DNA of 21,199 nt, taken from contig NW_014578393.1 in the NCBI RefSeq assembly GCF_000485595.1, forward strand, positions 43,812 through 65,010. The letters run 5' to 3'. A model generated the notes under the pieces. The model was given only the letters and a program-made list of their open reading frames with translations, made no database searches and was not told the origin of the DNA. Numbering within the stretch: position 1 is the stretch's first letter; each line of letters begins with the position of its first letter. Positions 1 to 9,430 of this stretch are shown here, in pieces. The DNA comes from Priapulus caudatus (Eukaryota; Priapulida; Priapulimorpha; Priapulimorphida; Priapulidae). Made by a program: the position numbers and the translations under genes.

Positions 1-3000
1 AGCACATCGCTCATCTCTTTCCCAACCATCCGCGCCTTCTCTCTCTCCCCTCACACATCGCTCCTTCTCCTTCCCCGACACCATCCGCCTCTCCCTTCCC
101 ACCACGATCACGCTCCTCTCCCTTACCACACATCGCGCTTCCCTTCCGTGTTCCCCCCATATCCGCCCCGTCTCCCTTTCCCCAGCACATCCGCCGCACC
201 CGCCTCTCTCTTCCCACAATCGGCCCTCTCGTTTTCCCCAACCACTCGCCGTCTCTGCCTGCCCAGCACTTTATCGCCCCTCTCCAGTTCGCCCCACACA
301 TCCAGCTCCTCTCCCTTCCCGAACACACCCTGGCCCTTCCCTTCCCCACACAATCCGCCCGGCTCTCCCTTCTCCACGTCCTTCTCGCCTTCCCACACAT
401 CCGCTGCTCCTCCCTTCCCCACACAACCCGCCCCTCTTCTCTACTCCCAACACACTCGCATCTCCGTCTCCGCTTCCCCAACATCGCCCTCTCCCTTGCC
501 CACACATACCCCTCCCGCTGCCCTATCCACCTTCCGCGCCTCTCCCGTCCCCCAACCATCCCGCCTCTCCCTCCCCACGAACTCTGCGCCCTCTCGCGCC
601 CTTCCCCCCCCAAAACCACAACAGTCCGGCCCCTGCTCCCTTCCTCCACTGACCCCGGCCCCTCTCCTTCCCCACAACATCCCGCCCCTTCCTTCCCCAG
701 CCAGTCCGACTCCTCTCCCTGTCCGCCACACATTCCGCCCGTCTCCGGTTCCGCCAGCACATCCGCACCTGCTCTGCCTTCCCACCGACATCCGCCTCTC
801 GCACGTTTCCCCACACATCCAGCTCCTCTCTTCTTTCCCGCGACAAACTCCACTGCCTTCCCTTCCCGCGACACCTCCGCAATCCTCTCCTTCCCACACA
901 TTCGCCCTCTCCCTTCCCAGCACTCGCGCCCTTCTCCTTCCCAACATCATCCTCTCTCCTTTCCCCGACACTCCGCCGCTCTCCCTTCCCAACCACATCC
1001 GCCCTCTTCCCTTCCCCAACATCCACTCCTCTCCCGTGTCCCCACAGCATCGCCCTCTCCTGTCCCACACATCCCAACTCCTCTCCCTGTCCCGCACCCA
1101 TTCCGCCCTCCTCCCTGCCACCAACACACTCCCAGCTCCTTCCCGTTCCCCAGCACATCGCCCTCTCCCTTCCCCACAATCGCCCCGCTCCTTTCCCACA
1201 CACTCGGCCCGTCTCCCCTTCCACAATCTCCTCTCCTTCCCACACATCCAGCTTCTCTTCCCCTTCCACACCATCCGGCCCTACTCCCCTTCCCACCAAT
1301 CCCCGCCCTCTCTACTCCCCACAGCCATCCACTACCCTTCTCCTCCTTCGGCCACCACCAAATACTACATTCCACGCTCTGTCCCCTTCCCGATCCACAA
1401 TCCGACGTCCCTCTCCGTTCGCCCACACAGCCGTCCTCCCGCTCTCCCTTCTCCCATCACATCGCTCCCTCTCCCTTCCCTACAATCTGCCGCTCTCAGT
1501 CCCCTTCGCCGCCACCGGACGCGTCACATTCCTCTCCAGCCCTTCAGATCCCTTCACAACCACATCGCCGGCGCGCTCCAGCAGCGGACCGTCTCACCTT
1601 CCCATCACATCGCACCCTCATCCCCTTCCGCGAGCATCCACTCCTCTCCTTCCCACACATCGCCTCTCCTCTTCCCACACATCCACGGCTCTCTCCTTCC
1701 CGCCATACAGCTCCGCCGCCTCTCGCTTCCCACAATCCACTCGCTCTCCGTTGTCCCACCACATATCGCCCTCTTCGCCGTCTCCTCCACATCCGCCTCT
1801 CCCCTCCCCACATCCCGCCTCCCCTCTCCCTTCCCCCACATTCATCCCGCTCCTTCCTCCACTTCTCTCCACCAGCATCGACTCGTCTGCCTTCCCACAG
1901 ATCCACATCCTCCTCCCCCACGTCTCACCCACATCCATCCTGCTCCTCTTATCCCCATCATTATTCCACTCTCTCCCCTTCCTCTCGCACCACGATTCCG
2001 CCCCTACTCTGCCTTCCCACCCACCACTATCCTCTGCCCGCCTCTCCCCTTGCATCCCTCACACATCCCGCCCTCCCGCGCCCCCCTCTGTCCCACACCA
2101 TTACATACTCCCGTCTCCCTCTGCCCCACACGATCTCCAGCCGCCCCCTCTCCCATCCCTCCTCATAGCGATCGGCCCCTACCTCCCTTGCCCCCGTCAC
2201 ACACGTCCCGACGCCCGCTCTCCATCTCCCAAAACTGCTCCACACTACCTTACTCGCCCCCTTTCTCTGGCCTCCCTACTCCACTCAACTCGTTTCAGTC
2301 CCGCGGCTTCGTTCCCCACATGGCCGCCCTCCTTCGCCTTCCCGCCATGCACGATCCGACCCTCTCGCCTGCTCCCCAGCGCACTCATACCCGCCTCTCA
2401 GCCCCTGTCCCAGCCCCGCACCACACTTCCGGCGCCTCTCCTTCCCACATCGCCGCCCTCTATCCCTTCCGCCCCACTCACCTTCCTCTCTCTTCGACAA
2501 TCCGCCTCTCCCTTTGCCCTACATCCGGCCCGTCTCGCCGGGTGCAGCAGCAGCTCCGCCCTCCTCCTCTCGCGCTCGCACAGCATGCTCACCGGCCCTC
2601 CTTCCTTCTCCAACAGCATCGCCCCCTCGCCCTGTCTCAACACATCGCCGGCTTCCCTCCGCTCCCGTTCCACACAACATCCGCCCGTGCTCGCCTCTCC
2701 CACCGACATCGCCGCTCTCTCTCTCCCACACAGGTCCGCCCTCTTCGTTCCACACCACAGTCGCCCTCTTTCTTCCACACATCGCACCCTGGCCTCGTCC
2801 GTCTTGCCCAACCACATCGCTCTCTCTTGCCGGCCACACATGCGGATCAGCTACTTCCCTATTGCCAAGATCGCTGCTCCTGCCCTTCTCCACACATCCG
2901 GCCCCTCCTCGTCTTTCGACCCACGACACATCACTTCCTCTCCCTCTCTCTCGCCCCTCTCGTTCCCCACACATCCACTCCTCTCTTTCCCAGCACATGC

Positions 3001-3396
3001 GCCGCCGTCTCCCACTTGCCCACAACATCGCAACCCCGTCTCCCTTCCCCACACATCCGCCCCCTCTCCCTGCCCAACATCACTCTCTCCCCTTCCCCAC
3101 GACACTCGCTCGCCTCATCCCTCCATACATCGGCCAGACTCTCTCTCCCCACACATCGCGCCCGTCCACTGTCTCCTGTCCCACACATCTGCCCTCTCTC
3201 TCCCGACACTCCACATCTCTCTCCTCTCACATTCGCGGTCACCCTTCTCCCGTTCCCCTCACACATCCCTCCTCTCCTTCCCCACACATCGGCCCCCTCT
3301 CCCTTCGCCCAACAGCATCACCACTCTCTCCGGCTTCCCCACACAGGTCCGCCGCCTCTACCTCCCCAACGACACCCGCCCCTCTCTCTTGCCTCG
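1..3396. repeat. degenerate pyrimidine-rich minisatellite (25-27 bp unit), running off the left edge
   Basis: The whole stretch is a loose tandem array. A typical unit is a CACACATCCGCC-like core followed by a CCTCTCCCTTCCC-like tract, about 25-27 bases per turn, with constant small insertions, deletions and substitutions. The plus strand is nearly all C, T and A, and G is scarce. Stop codons need a T followed by AA, AG or GA, so they are rare on this strand, and also on the complement. This explains the very long open frames here (for example 148-3549 plus, 1751-3556 plus, 1274-441 minus). Their products are Pro/Ser/His-rich on plus and Gly/Arg/Glu-rich on minus, in several overlapping frames at once, which is composition and not coding. 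I see no gene in the array. The C-runs could form i-motifs and the G-runs on the other strand G-quadruplexes (inference). Confidence 0.9.
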
Positions 3397-3403
3397 CACG
3401 TGT

Positions 3404-3436
<33 letters not shown>

Positions 3437-3540
3437 CGTGTGTGCGTGTGTGTGTGCGTGTGCGTGTGTGTGTGTGTGTGCGCGTGCGCGTGCGCGTGCG
3501 CGCGCGTGTATGTGTGTGTGTGTGTGTGTGTACGCACGCG
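3397..3540. repeat. (TG)n / (CG)-interrupted alternating array
   Basis: After CACGTGTTCG at 3397-3406 the sequence is (TG)n with interspersed CG steps, then a nearly pure TGCGCG stretch around 3478-3508, then TG again to TACGCACGCG. It is strictly alternating purine-pyrimidine, the classical Z-DNA-prone composition. It forms the right boundary of the minisatellite. Confidence 0.9.
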
Positions 3541-3760
3541 AAATGCTGAACTGTAATGTGTGTAAGCGCATCAACTATCTGCCCTTGGAACATTCAGACG
3601 TATATACATCGAATAGCAGCATTCGAGGCACATCTCAATTCCCCAAATGCAACTTTGCGAGCAACGAAGGTTAAACTCGCCCGTTTCTAGCTCTGTACGC
3701 GTACGTGCGGAGGCGGCAGTGACAGCGAGACGGGCTTGAACAGAATGTAACAGGAATCAA

Positions 3761-3790
3761 ATCAGCTGAAATCAGCTGAAAACAGCTGAA
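3761..3790. repeat. three tandem 10-bp units each with a CAGCTG E-box
   Basis: ATCAGCTGAA occurs twice and AACAGCTGAA once, back to back. Each unit contains the palindromic E-box CAGCTG, bound in animals by bHLH factors (family knowledge). The 10-bp spacing would put the boxes on the same face of the helix. Whether it is regulatory is unknown. Confidence 0.6.
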
Positions 3791-3869
3791 ACAGCGTAAT
3801 ACAAGAAAACGTCGACCCACGGGGAGAGAACAAAACAGGGACGAAAGCAAAAAAATATCGCGCTGTGCT

Positions 3870-3961
3870 ATGCTGCTAACCCTTTTCGGAATCGGAAACG
3901 GGTTGAAGAAATTAAATGCTGCTAACCCTTTTCGGAATCGGAAACGGGTTGAAGAAATTAA
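3870..3961. repeat. 46-bp direct repeat, two copies
   Basis: Two identical adjacent copies of a 46-base unit beginning ATGCTGCTAACCC and ending GAAGAAATTAA (3870-3915 and 3916-3961). Each unit contains AACCC...GGGTT arms that can pair into an imperfect hairpin around GGAATCGG. The unit is not a multiple of three, which argues against a coding role. Confidence 0.85.
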
Positions 3962-4343
3962 ATGGCGGCTTCTCATTATGGGCGTTCACTGCTATCGTGA
4001 AGTTCTCGTATTCGGCGCTAGATGGCGGGCTTGCAGTTATGATGAGCAGCGCTCGGCTAGCCTCTATGGAGGTGGAGTCGACGATTAACCGCTCCATCTT
4101 GTCGAAAGTTCCTGAATTAAAACATGAATCCAACATTATTAAGAATCTAAAATTAAAAATCTGAAATTAAAAATTATGTAAGAGCATTTCTCGTGATTAT
4201 CGTTTGTCGGGTCGATCGCTTCCTGGCGTCGCTGTTAGCTAGAGACGAAGCGTTTGTTGTCATGTTAGATGATTGAGACAGACATGATATTCGATAATGG
4301 TATTACAGACCAGCAATCACTATCTTCTTTCTTCATCTCGTTC

Positions 4344-4363
4344 CTCACTCTCTCTCTCTCTCT

Positions 4364-4447
<84 letters not shown>

Positions 4448-4481
4448 GTCTCTGTGTCTGTTCCCCTTGCTCGCTTTCTCT

Positions 4482-4536
<55 letters not shown>

Positions 4537-4558
4537 TCTCTCTTCTCTCTCTCTTCTG

Positions 4559-4612
<54 letters not shown>

Positions 4613-4654
4613 TCTCTCTCTCTCTGTCTCTGTGTTTGTTCCCTCGCTCGCTTT

Positions 4655-4687
<33 letters not shown>

Positions 4688-4815
4688 TCTCTCTCTCTGC
4701 TGTGTACGCGCGTGTCTCTCTCTGGTCTTCTGTCTCTCTCTTCCCTTTCCTCTACTCTCTCTTGCTCCCCCATTCTCTCTCTTGCCCCTCCCCTGCTTCT
4801 ATCTCTCTCTCTATA
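4344..4815. repeat. (CT)n microsatellite with two internal marker blocks
   Basis: Nearly pure CT, interrupted by a marker of the form CTGTCTCTGTGT-TGTTCCC-GCTCGCTT, seen at about 4446 and again at about 4625. The array therefore carries an internal duplication of roughly 180 bases. It ends in a short run of TA. Confidence 0.9.
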
Positions 4816-4862
4816 TATATATATATTTCATATTACTGATCGCATAATAAACCCGAATGTTT

Positions 4863-5045
4863 ACCTCCGCCAGAGGCCTGGCGGGGTTATGTTTTCACCG
4901 GCGGTTGTTGAGTGTTGGTTTGCTGTGTTTTTGTGTTGTTACCATGCAGGTTCAGATCACCTTCGCGTAGGTGCGCTGCGCTGTAGACTTACAAACACGC
5001 AACCACAGGCTAAGGGGGCAACCACAGTTCTCCCCACCTGCACGC
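4863..5045 (+). mobile_element. truncated copy of the ACCTCCGCC-ended dispersed element
   Basis: It begins ACCTCCGCCAGAGGCCTGGC, with a CCGCCAG/CTGGCGG hairpin next to the end, followed by GTTATGTTTTCACCGGCG. This head sequence is shared with dispersed repeats I associate with several invertebrate genomes (recollection, not checked). The copy is cut by the start of tandem unit 2, so its right half is missing here. Confidence 0.55.
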
Positions 5046-5159
5046 TTGTCATGTTAGATGATTGAGACAGACATGATATTCGATAATGGTATTACAGACC
5101 AGCAATCACTATCTTCTCTCTTCCATCTCGTTCTCTCTCACTCTCCTCTCTCTCTCTCT

Positions 5160-5240
<81 letters not shown>

Positions 5241-5257
5241 GTGTCTGTTCCCCTCGC

Positions 5258-5346
<89 letters not shown>

Positions 5347-5355
5347 GTTTTCTGG

Positions 5356-5415
<60 letters not shown>

Positions 5416-5437
5416 GTCTCTGTGTTTGTTCCCTCGC

Positions 5438-5485
<48 letters not shown>

Positions 5486-5834
5486 TGTGTGTGTGTACGC
5501 GCGTGTCTCTCTCTGGCTCTGCTCTCTTCTTCCCTTTCCTCTACTCTCTCTTGCTCCCCACTTCTCTCTCTTGCCCCTCCCCCTCTTCTATCCTCTCTCT
5601 TATATATATTATATCATTCATATTACTGATCGCATAATAAACCCGAATATTTACCTCCGCCAGGGCCTGGCGGGGGTTATGTTTTCACCGGCGAGTTGTT
5701 GAGTGTTGGTGTGTGTTTTGTGTGTTACCATGCAGGTTTCAGATCACTTCCGCTAGGTGCGCTGGCTGTAGACTTACAAACACGCACACCACAGGCTTAA
5801 GTGGGCAACCACAGTTCTCCCCCACCTGCACGCT
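5046..5834. repeat. 789-bp tandem duplication, unit 2
   Basis: Repeats unit 1 from TTGTCATGTTAGATG through the CT array, with markers at about 5233 and 5413, to CACCTGCACGCT. It then continues into sequence that unit 1 lacks. Differences from unit 1 are mostly CT-array length changes and single-base indels. Confidence 0.9.
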
Positions 5835-5955
5835 CGCACTAATCCGGGTCCAATTATTATTTATTTAATTAACTAATTAATTATTTTTCACTTAATTAAT
5901 TAATTAATTAATAAAAAATTTCACATTGAGAGAATTCAGCTGCCTTGGCGGAGGT
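5653..5955 (+). mobile_element. more complete ACCTCCGCCA / TGGCGGAGGT inverted-repeat element
   Basis: The left end ACCTCCGCCA (5653-5662) matches the inverted right end TGGCGGAGGT (5946-5955) over all 10 bases. The interior has no open frame of note and contains an AT-rich TAAT microsatellite (about 5847-5917). It looks like a non-autonomous element about 300 bases long that may extend a little past the right end, into CCGAGTGCTCTAG. I cannot identify a target-site duplication, so the superfamily is open. Confidence 0.55.
5847..5917. repeat. (TTAA/TAAT)n AT-rich microsatellite
   Basis: Runs of TTAAT and TAAT inside the ACCTCCGCCA element, ending in an A-run. Low complexity, with no coding capacity. 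Confidence 0.85.
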
Positions 5956-6256
5956 CTGTGCTTTCCGAGTGCTCTAGTTTATACATAGCACCTGCTTCTA
6001 ATATCACGCGATCCCTGCTTTTGCCTTGCGTGACCATTTGACTAGATGTCATGTTTACATTGAATTAACTTCATAAAGGTGAAACCTTATACGCGTCTGT
6101 TTGCCGACGAATGAAAATGTTCTTTAAATTAAAACGTGACGGCGGTTTCACTTTTTGAATGGTTTGTTTAATACAAGAGCAAACGATCGTGGCTGCAGTT
6201 CACTTGTACGTGTATGCTTAACATTCATGCAGCCGCAAGCTACAGCTTTGGTTGAG
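5956..6256. other. spacer, nothing recognised
   Basis: About 300 bases of mixed sequence between the inverted-repeat element and the CA array. I see no exon, RNA gene or repeat that I can support. Confidence 0.6.
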
Positions 6257-6730
6257 TAAATACGTACGTACACGCACGTACACACACGTACACGCGCGTA
6301 CACGCGCGTACACGCACACACGCACCCAGGCACGCATGCACGTGCACACATACACAAACACGCACACATGTTAACAACCACCCACCCACGCACGCACACG
6401 CATATACACGCACACTCACACACGCACGCACGCACCACACATCCACCTAAATACAAACATCCACCCAACACGCACGCACACACACACACGCGCGCACGCA
6501 CACATACACTCCAACCCACATGCCGCGAGCACCCACACACACCACACACACACACCCACAGACGACACACACACACGACACACCGCACACACACCGCACA
6601 TACACCACCACGCAGCACGTACACACACACTACACACACACACACACACACACACACACCACACAGCACACACAACACACCACACACACACACACACACA
6701 CACATACACCCACCCACGCACGCACACGCA
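6257..6730. repeat. (CA)n / (ACGTAC, GCAC) compound array
   Basis: Starts with ACGTACGTACACGCACGTAC-type units, passes through GCAC and CACCCA variants, and ends in nearly pure CA then CACCCACCCACGCACGCA. The Thr/His-rich and Cys/Val-rich frames on the two strands are repeat translations. From about 6490 the array resembles the array before duplication copy B, so the duplicated block may begin inside it. Confidence 0.9.
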
Positions 6731-6991
6731 CGTTGTACAAGGAACGTTCAGCTATTGAGAACGGAAGTCTAACCCGCGCCGCGTCCCCCGTCATGTCGAA
6801 CGTGTCTGACAGCTTTCCTCAGAAAGAAAAGAAACTGGCTGCGACCCAAACCTGCGGAATTAACAGGAAGTAAACAGAGATCGACACCTGACCTGCAGAC
6901 GACAGTGCAGCGCCGCAGTCTTCGATTGTCGCTAGACGTGGTCCTAAGAAGAATTCAAGAATTCGTTTCCAGTAAGAAGAATTCGCACGGT

Positions 6992-7709
6992 CAGGGGCGG
7001 ATTTAGGGGGGGCGCACCCCCCCCCCTTCCCACGCAAAGTGCCTTTTTTTCAAAAGTTGCCTTATTAAAAAAACGGTATGTTTTGCCGCTCGGCCTGTAT
7101 CTGACAAGTATTTCACTCAGTCGGACCCGATCAAGCCCTCGTTTTTCTTAGAATATATATATTGGTCGAGCCCAGGAGTCAAGCCATACCATGCTCAAAT
7201 CCAAAACGGAAAATCTAAGTCCAAAACTAACCGCTGCCTTTCTTAAAATGATGTTAGCAATACAGTGGTGACGCGGAACTAAGAGACGGCGTGCACCAGT
7301 CTACCATTCGCACATCTTTGATTTTTCGCCCATGCAAAAAAAAAATTTTCACCCCACATGCAGTGCTTCAAATTTACACACAGGCGTGTCCCAGATTGCA
7401 TCTCAGAGCTTCTACAATTCAGAAATTTGGACCGGACCCCCCTAGCTCTGAGCAGCACCCCCATGTTATAATGAAAAAGCTTGGAGAACCTTGTTAGGTA
7501 TTATTAGCTCTTGATTATATTGCCAAATGCACGCATTTCAATCAGCTACGCCAAAAGCTCAAATTAATAACTTATGAACCGAAAACCCATATATATGTAA
7601 AATTAATGAATTTAAAAAGTAAAAAAATTTTGGGGGCTTCGCCCGCACCTCGAGTGCCTTTTTACAAACGTTGCACTCCCTCCTTCCTAAAATCTTGGAT
7701 TCGTCCCTG
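6992..7709. mobile_element. non-autonomous hAT-like element (718 bp), copy A
   Basis: The left end is CAGGGGCGGATTTAGG. The right end read on the minus strand is CAGGGACGAATCCAAG, an imperfect terminal inverted repeat of the CAGGGRCGRAT type common in hAT elements (family knowledge). It is flanked on both sides by ACGGT (6987-6991 and 7710-7714). That is a 5-bp match, shorter than the 8 bp expected of hAT, so the class is tentative. No transposase frame is present. The interior has G/C-runs next to the left end and a GGGGGCTTCGCCC hairpin near 7632 that copy B lacks. Confidence 0.6.
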
Positions 7710-7714
7710 ACGGT

Positions 7715-8232
7715 CCACGTGCGCCGTAAACTAACGCCGGAAAGGACGTAGGCATTGCGCACAATCAACTACTTTTATCGATATAACGCTTGCAAATGTA
7801 GCGAGTAATTCTCGGAAAACGGGACGAATAATTCTCAGAGCAATAGCAAATCCTCACTTCGATACGGAGAAATCTGTAAATCTAGCAGTAAACTACTTTG
7901 GGCACAGGTAGCTACATCCACACTGTTTATTGTAATAGCATATACCTGCCAGTAGAAAAACGTGTGTTATGTAAATTATATGCAGTGAGTGCATTAGTAA
8001 AATAACAATAAAATAAAAGAACATAAATAAAAATAACAAATAATAATATGACATAAAAAATAACATAAAATACCGATAAAATAAACGTAGTAACTACGTC
8101 ACGTATAATTCACATCACACAACACAACACATACACAAAATAACAATCGAAACTTAATCGATAAAAATAATCAACACAAATACATCGATAGATTTATGAG
8201 AAGAAAAACGTCGTCATCCGGGATGTTCTTAC
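7715..8232. other. intron-like DNA, A-rich in its right half
   Basis: Sequence between the hAT-like element and the receptor exon. From about 7990 to 8110 it is rich in A and AATAAA-like words, and no frame is coding. On the transcribed minus strand it lies directly downstream of the exon's splice donor, so it is probably intron. Confidence 0.5.
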
Positions 8233-8379
8233 GCAGGAAGTACTTGTTCGAGTCGGTCGGATCGAATCTTCCTGTGTCGACGAAGATGACGACGTATTCC
8301 CCGCGATCTAGCAGTTCCCGCCACTGTAGCTCTCTCATCATGTCCACGAGGCAGTTGAGAATGCCGAGGAACACGTAAA
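8233..8379 (-). CDS. receptor ectodomain exon (ANF_receptor type), duplicate copy A
   Basis: This 147-nt exon is read on the minus strand from 8379 to 8233. The acceptor is GACGTTTGCAG, immediately before TTTACGTG. The donor is CCTGC followed by GTAAGAAC. The exon supplies two bases (TT) to its first codon and leaves one base (C) for the next, so it is phase 1-1. It encodes 48 whole codons: YVFLGILNC near the start, LVDMMREL, then GEYVVIFVD (about residues 26-34) and DPTDSNKYFL at the end. The YVFLG...LLDRGEYVVIFVD pattern matches the second half of the ligand-binding ectodomain of receptor-type guanylate cyclases, membrane receptors that make cGMP. That is from family knowledge; other ANF_receptor proteins are possible. 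The amino acids are identical to copy B at 11203-11057. The upstream exon is at 17333-16959, in matching phase. The downstream exon is not found. Confidence 0.7.
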
Positions 8380-8465
8380 CTGCAAACGTCAACAATAGAT
8401 GAGTATAGTATCGCGGGTCAACGAACAGGTGAGCTGTCGCGGTGTGAGAGCGGGCGAGTGGGGGT

Positions 8466-8856
8466 AGGTGTTGCTATCCCCCGGGCGTGGAGGGAGGGTC
8501 CCGTGATACAGTTGACGTATACTTCAAAATCATTACTCATCCGGTAACGCTAACTGCAACACCTCCAACGATAACCATAACACTACACATAAATATCTCG
8601 GAGCGTTATATATAGGTGGTGGGATCCACAAAAATTAATCTATGGTGTGAGGACAGATATCATGATACAAAAACCCTAACCCTAACCCTAACCCTAACCC
8701 TATCCCTAACCCTAACCTTAACCCTAACCCTAATCCTAATCCTAACCCTAACCCTAACCCTAACCCTGATCCTAACCCTAATCCTAACACTATCCTAACA
8801 CTAGTGCTGCCACGTTGCGGTCACCTCCCTCCACGCCCGGGGGATAGCATTACCCA
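8466..8856. mobile_element. inverted-repeat insertion carrying a CCCTAA array, absent from copy B
   Basis: The left end reads AGGTGTTGCTATCCCCC and continues GGGCGTGGAGGGAGG. The right end, read on the minus strand from 8856, gives TGGGTAATGCTATCCCCC and the same continuation. The terminal inverted repeats are therefore about 33 bases with a few mismatches near the tips. The flanks are GTGGGGGT (8458-8465) and GCGGGGGT (8857-8864), which looks like an 8-bp target duplication with one mismatch. Copy B has a single GTGGGGGGT at 11281-11289 in the same context, the empty site. There is no transposase; the interior holds about 200 bases of unique sequence and a telomere-like array. An 8-bp duplication would fit hAT (inference). 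Confidence 0.8.
8672..8802 (+). repeat. interstitial telomere-like (CCCTAA)n array
   Basis: About 21 hexamers, mostly CCCTAA, with variants such as TATCCC, CCTTAA, TAATCC and TGATCC, breaking down into CTAACACTATC at the right. The complement is TTAGGG, the telomere repeat of most animals outside many insects. Degenerate units and the position inside an inverted-repeat element show that it is not a chromosome end. Confidence 0.9.
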
Positions 8857-8883
8857 GCGGGGGTGGGGTTGGGGCGTCACCTA

Positions 8884-9091
8884 TGACGTGAGCAATTATT
8901 GTGTTTACGCGACCGAACGCGAATAACACGCATTAAAACTCTATATGGTTGATCTTACTACGGTATTAGGGTGTTTACTTTATAGTGCGGTTCGACAATG
9001 ACGTAAGCAATTTGCGTGCGTCGCGTGTTTACGCGACCGAACGCGAATAACACGCATTTAAACTATGGGTGATCTTACTACCGTATTAAGG
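8884..9091. repeat. 115-bp tandem duplication
   Basis: Unit 1 (8884-8998) starts TGACGTGAGCAATT; unit 2 (8999-9091) starts TGACGTAAGCAATT. Both contain GTGTTTACGCGACCGAACGC, then AATAACACGCATT and GATCTTACTAC. Unit 2 has a GCGTGCGTCGC insertion and lacks part of the tail. Copy B contains unit 1 and only the first bases of unit 2 before the N at 11449. Confidence 0.85.
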
Positions 9092-9430
9092 ATCACCTAC
9101 TACGCACACGTAAATTTTGCGGACGATAAATGGACACTGTGACGTAGGTAGTGCCCGTGTGTTTACGTGTTGACGGTAGAGGGCGCTCAGTGATGTTGTA
9201 ACAAGCGAACGAGACTGATTCGGGATTGCAAACGAAAAAAAACGATAGACGACGAAGGCGAGAAATGATTAAGTGAATGTAAGGTGGTTGAAAAAAACAC
9301 AGGAAAACGCGAAACCTTATATTATAAAAGCCCCTGTTATTGAAAGAGAAAATAGGATAGGTGGTTTTAGTGAGATCCTGCTGCCCCTATCGGGCACATC
9401 TAATAAGACCAGACGCTGCCTGCCCACCAA
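9092..9430. other. unique spacer between the two duplicated blocks
   Basis: About 340 bases with no match to the sequence left of copy A and no supported exon. It includes a TAGAGGGCGC word (9177-9186) resembling the core of animal CTCF sites, which alone is weak evidence. The plus-strand open frame at 9273-9707 runs into the CA array and is not credible as a gene. Confidence 0.5.

Larger units (their letters stand above)
3541..4256. other. non-repetitive spacer, no gene recognised
   Basis: About 700 bases of ordinary complexity between two arrays. It holds the CAGCTG triplet and the 46-bp direct repeat listed separately. Short open frames (for example 3976-3671 minus, 3870-4088 plus) have no recognisable domain and overlap the direct repeat, so I do not call them genes. 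Confidence 0.6.
4257..5045. repeat. 789-bp tandem duplication, unit 1
   Basis: Starts TTGTCATGTTAGATG and ends CACCTGCACGC. It consists of about 85 bases of unique sequence, a long (CT)n array, a short TA run, and a dispersed-element fragment starting ACCTCCGCC at 4863. Unit 2 follows directly with the same order of parts. The Leu/Ser-rich open frames over it come from CT repeats and are not genes. Confidence 0.9.
6731..9023. repeat. large duplicated block, copy A
   Basis: Runs from CGTTGTACAAGGAACG to GCGTGCGTCG and matches 9588-11448 in the same orientation and order: leader sequence, hAT-like element, A-rich intron DNA, 147-nt receptor exon, and GC-rich tail. Differences are a few percent by eye plus indels. 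The main difference is the 391-bp insertion at 8466-8856, present only here. The copies lie in tandem, separated by about 560 bases (9024-9587). Confidence 0.9.

Noticed and set aside
1-3396. CRISPR array
   Set aside because: There are no constant repeats with unique spacers. The whole unit varies continuously and no cas-like gene is present; the window is of eukaryotic type.
148-3549. A 1133-codon plus-strand open frame, with other long frames on both strands
   Set aside because: Frames are open in several registers on both strands over a degenerate repeat with few G on plus. The products are Pro/Ser/His-rich or Gly/Arg/Glu-rich with no domain, and the plus-strand frames run on into the TG array as Val/Cys repeats.
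4269-5702. Leu/Ser-rich open frames over the CT arrays, resembling signal or membrane sequences
   Set aside because: They are direct translations of CT repeats. The same appears at 15065-16062, 16486-17019 and 20177-20965.
8672-8802. Chromosome end or telomere
   Set aside because: The array is short and degenerate, enclosed in an inverted-repeat element, and followed on both sides by ordinary sequence.
9177-9186. CTCF-type binding word TAGAGGGCGC, and a similar TAGATGGCGG at 4019
   Set aside because: Short words of this kind are expected by chance; there is no further support.
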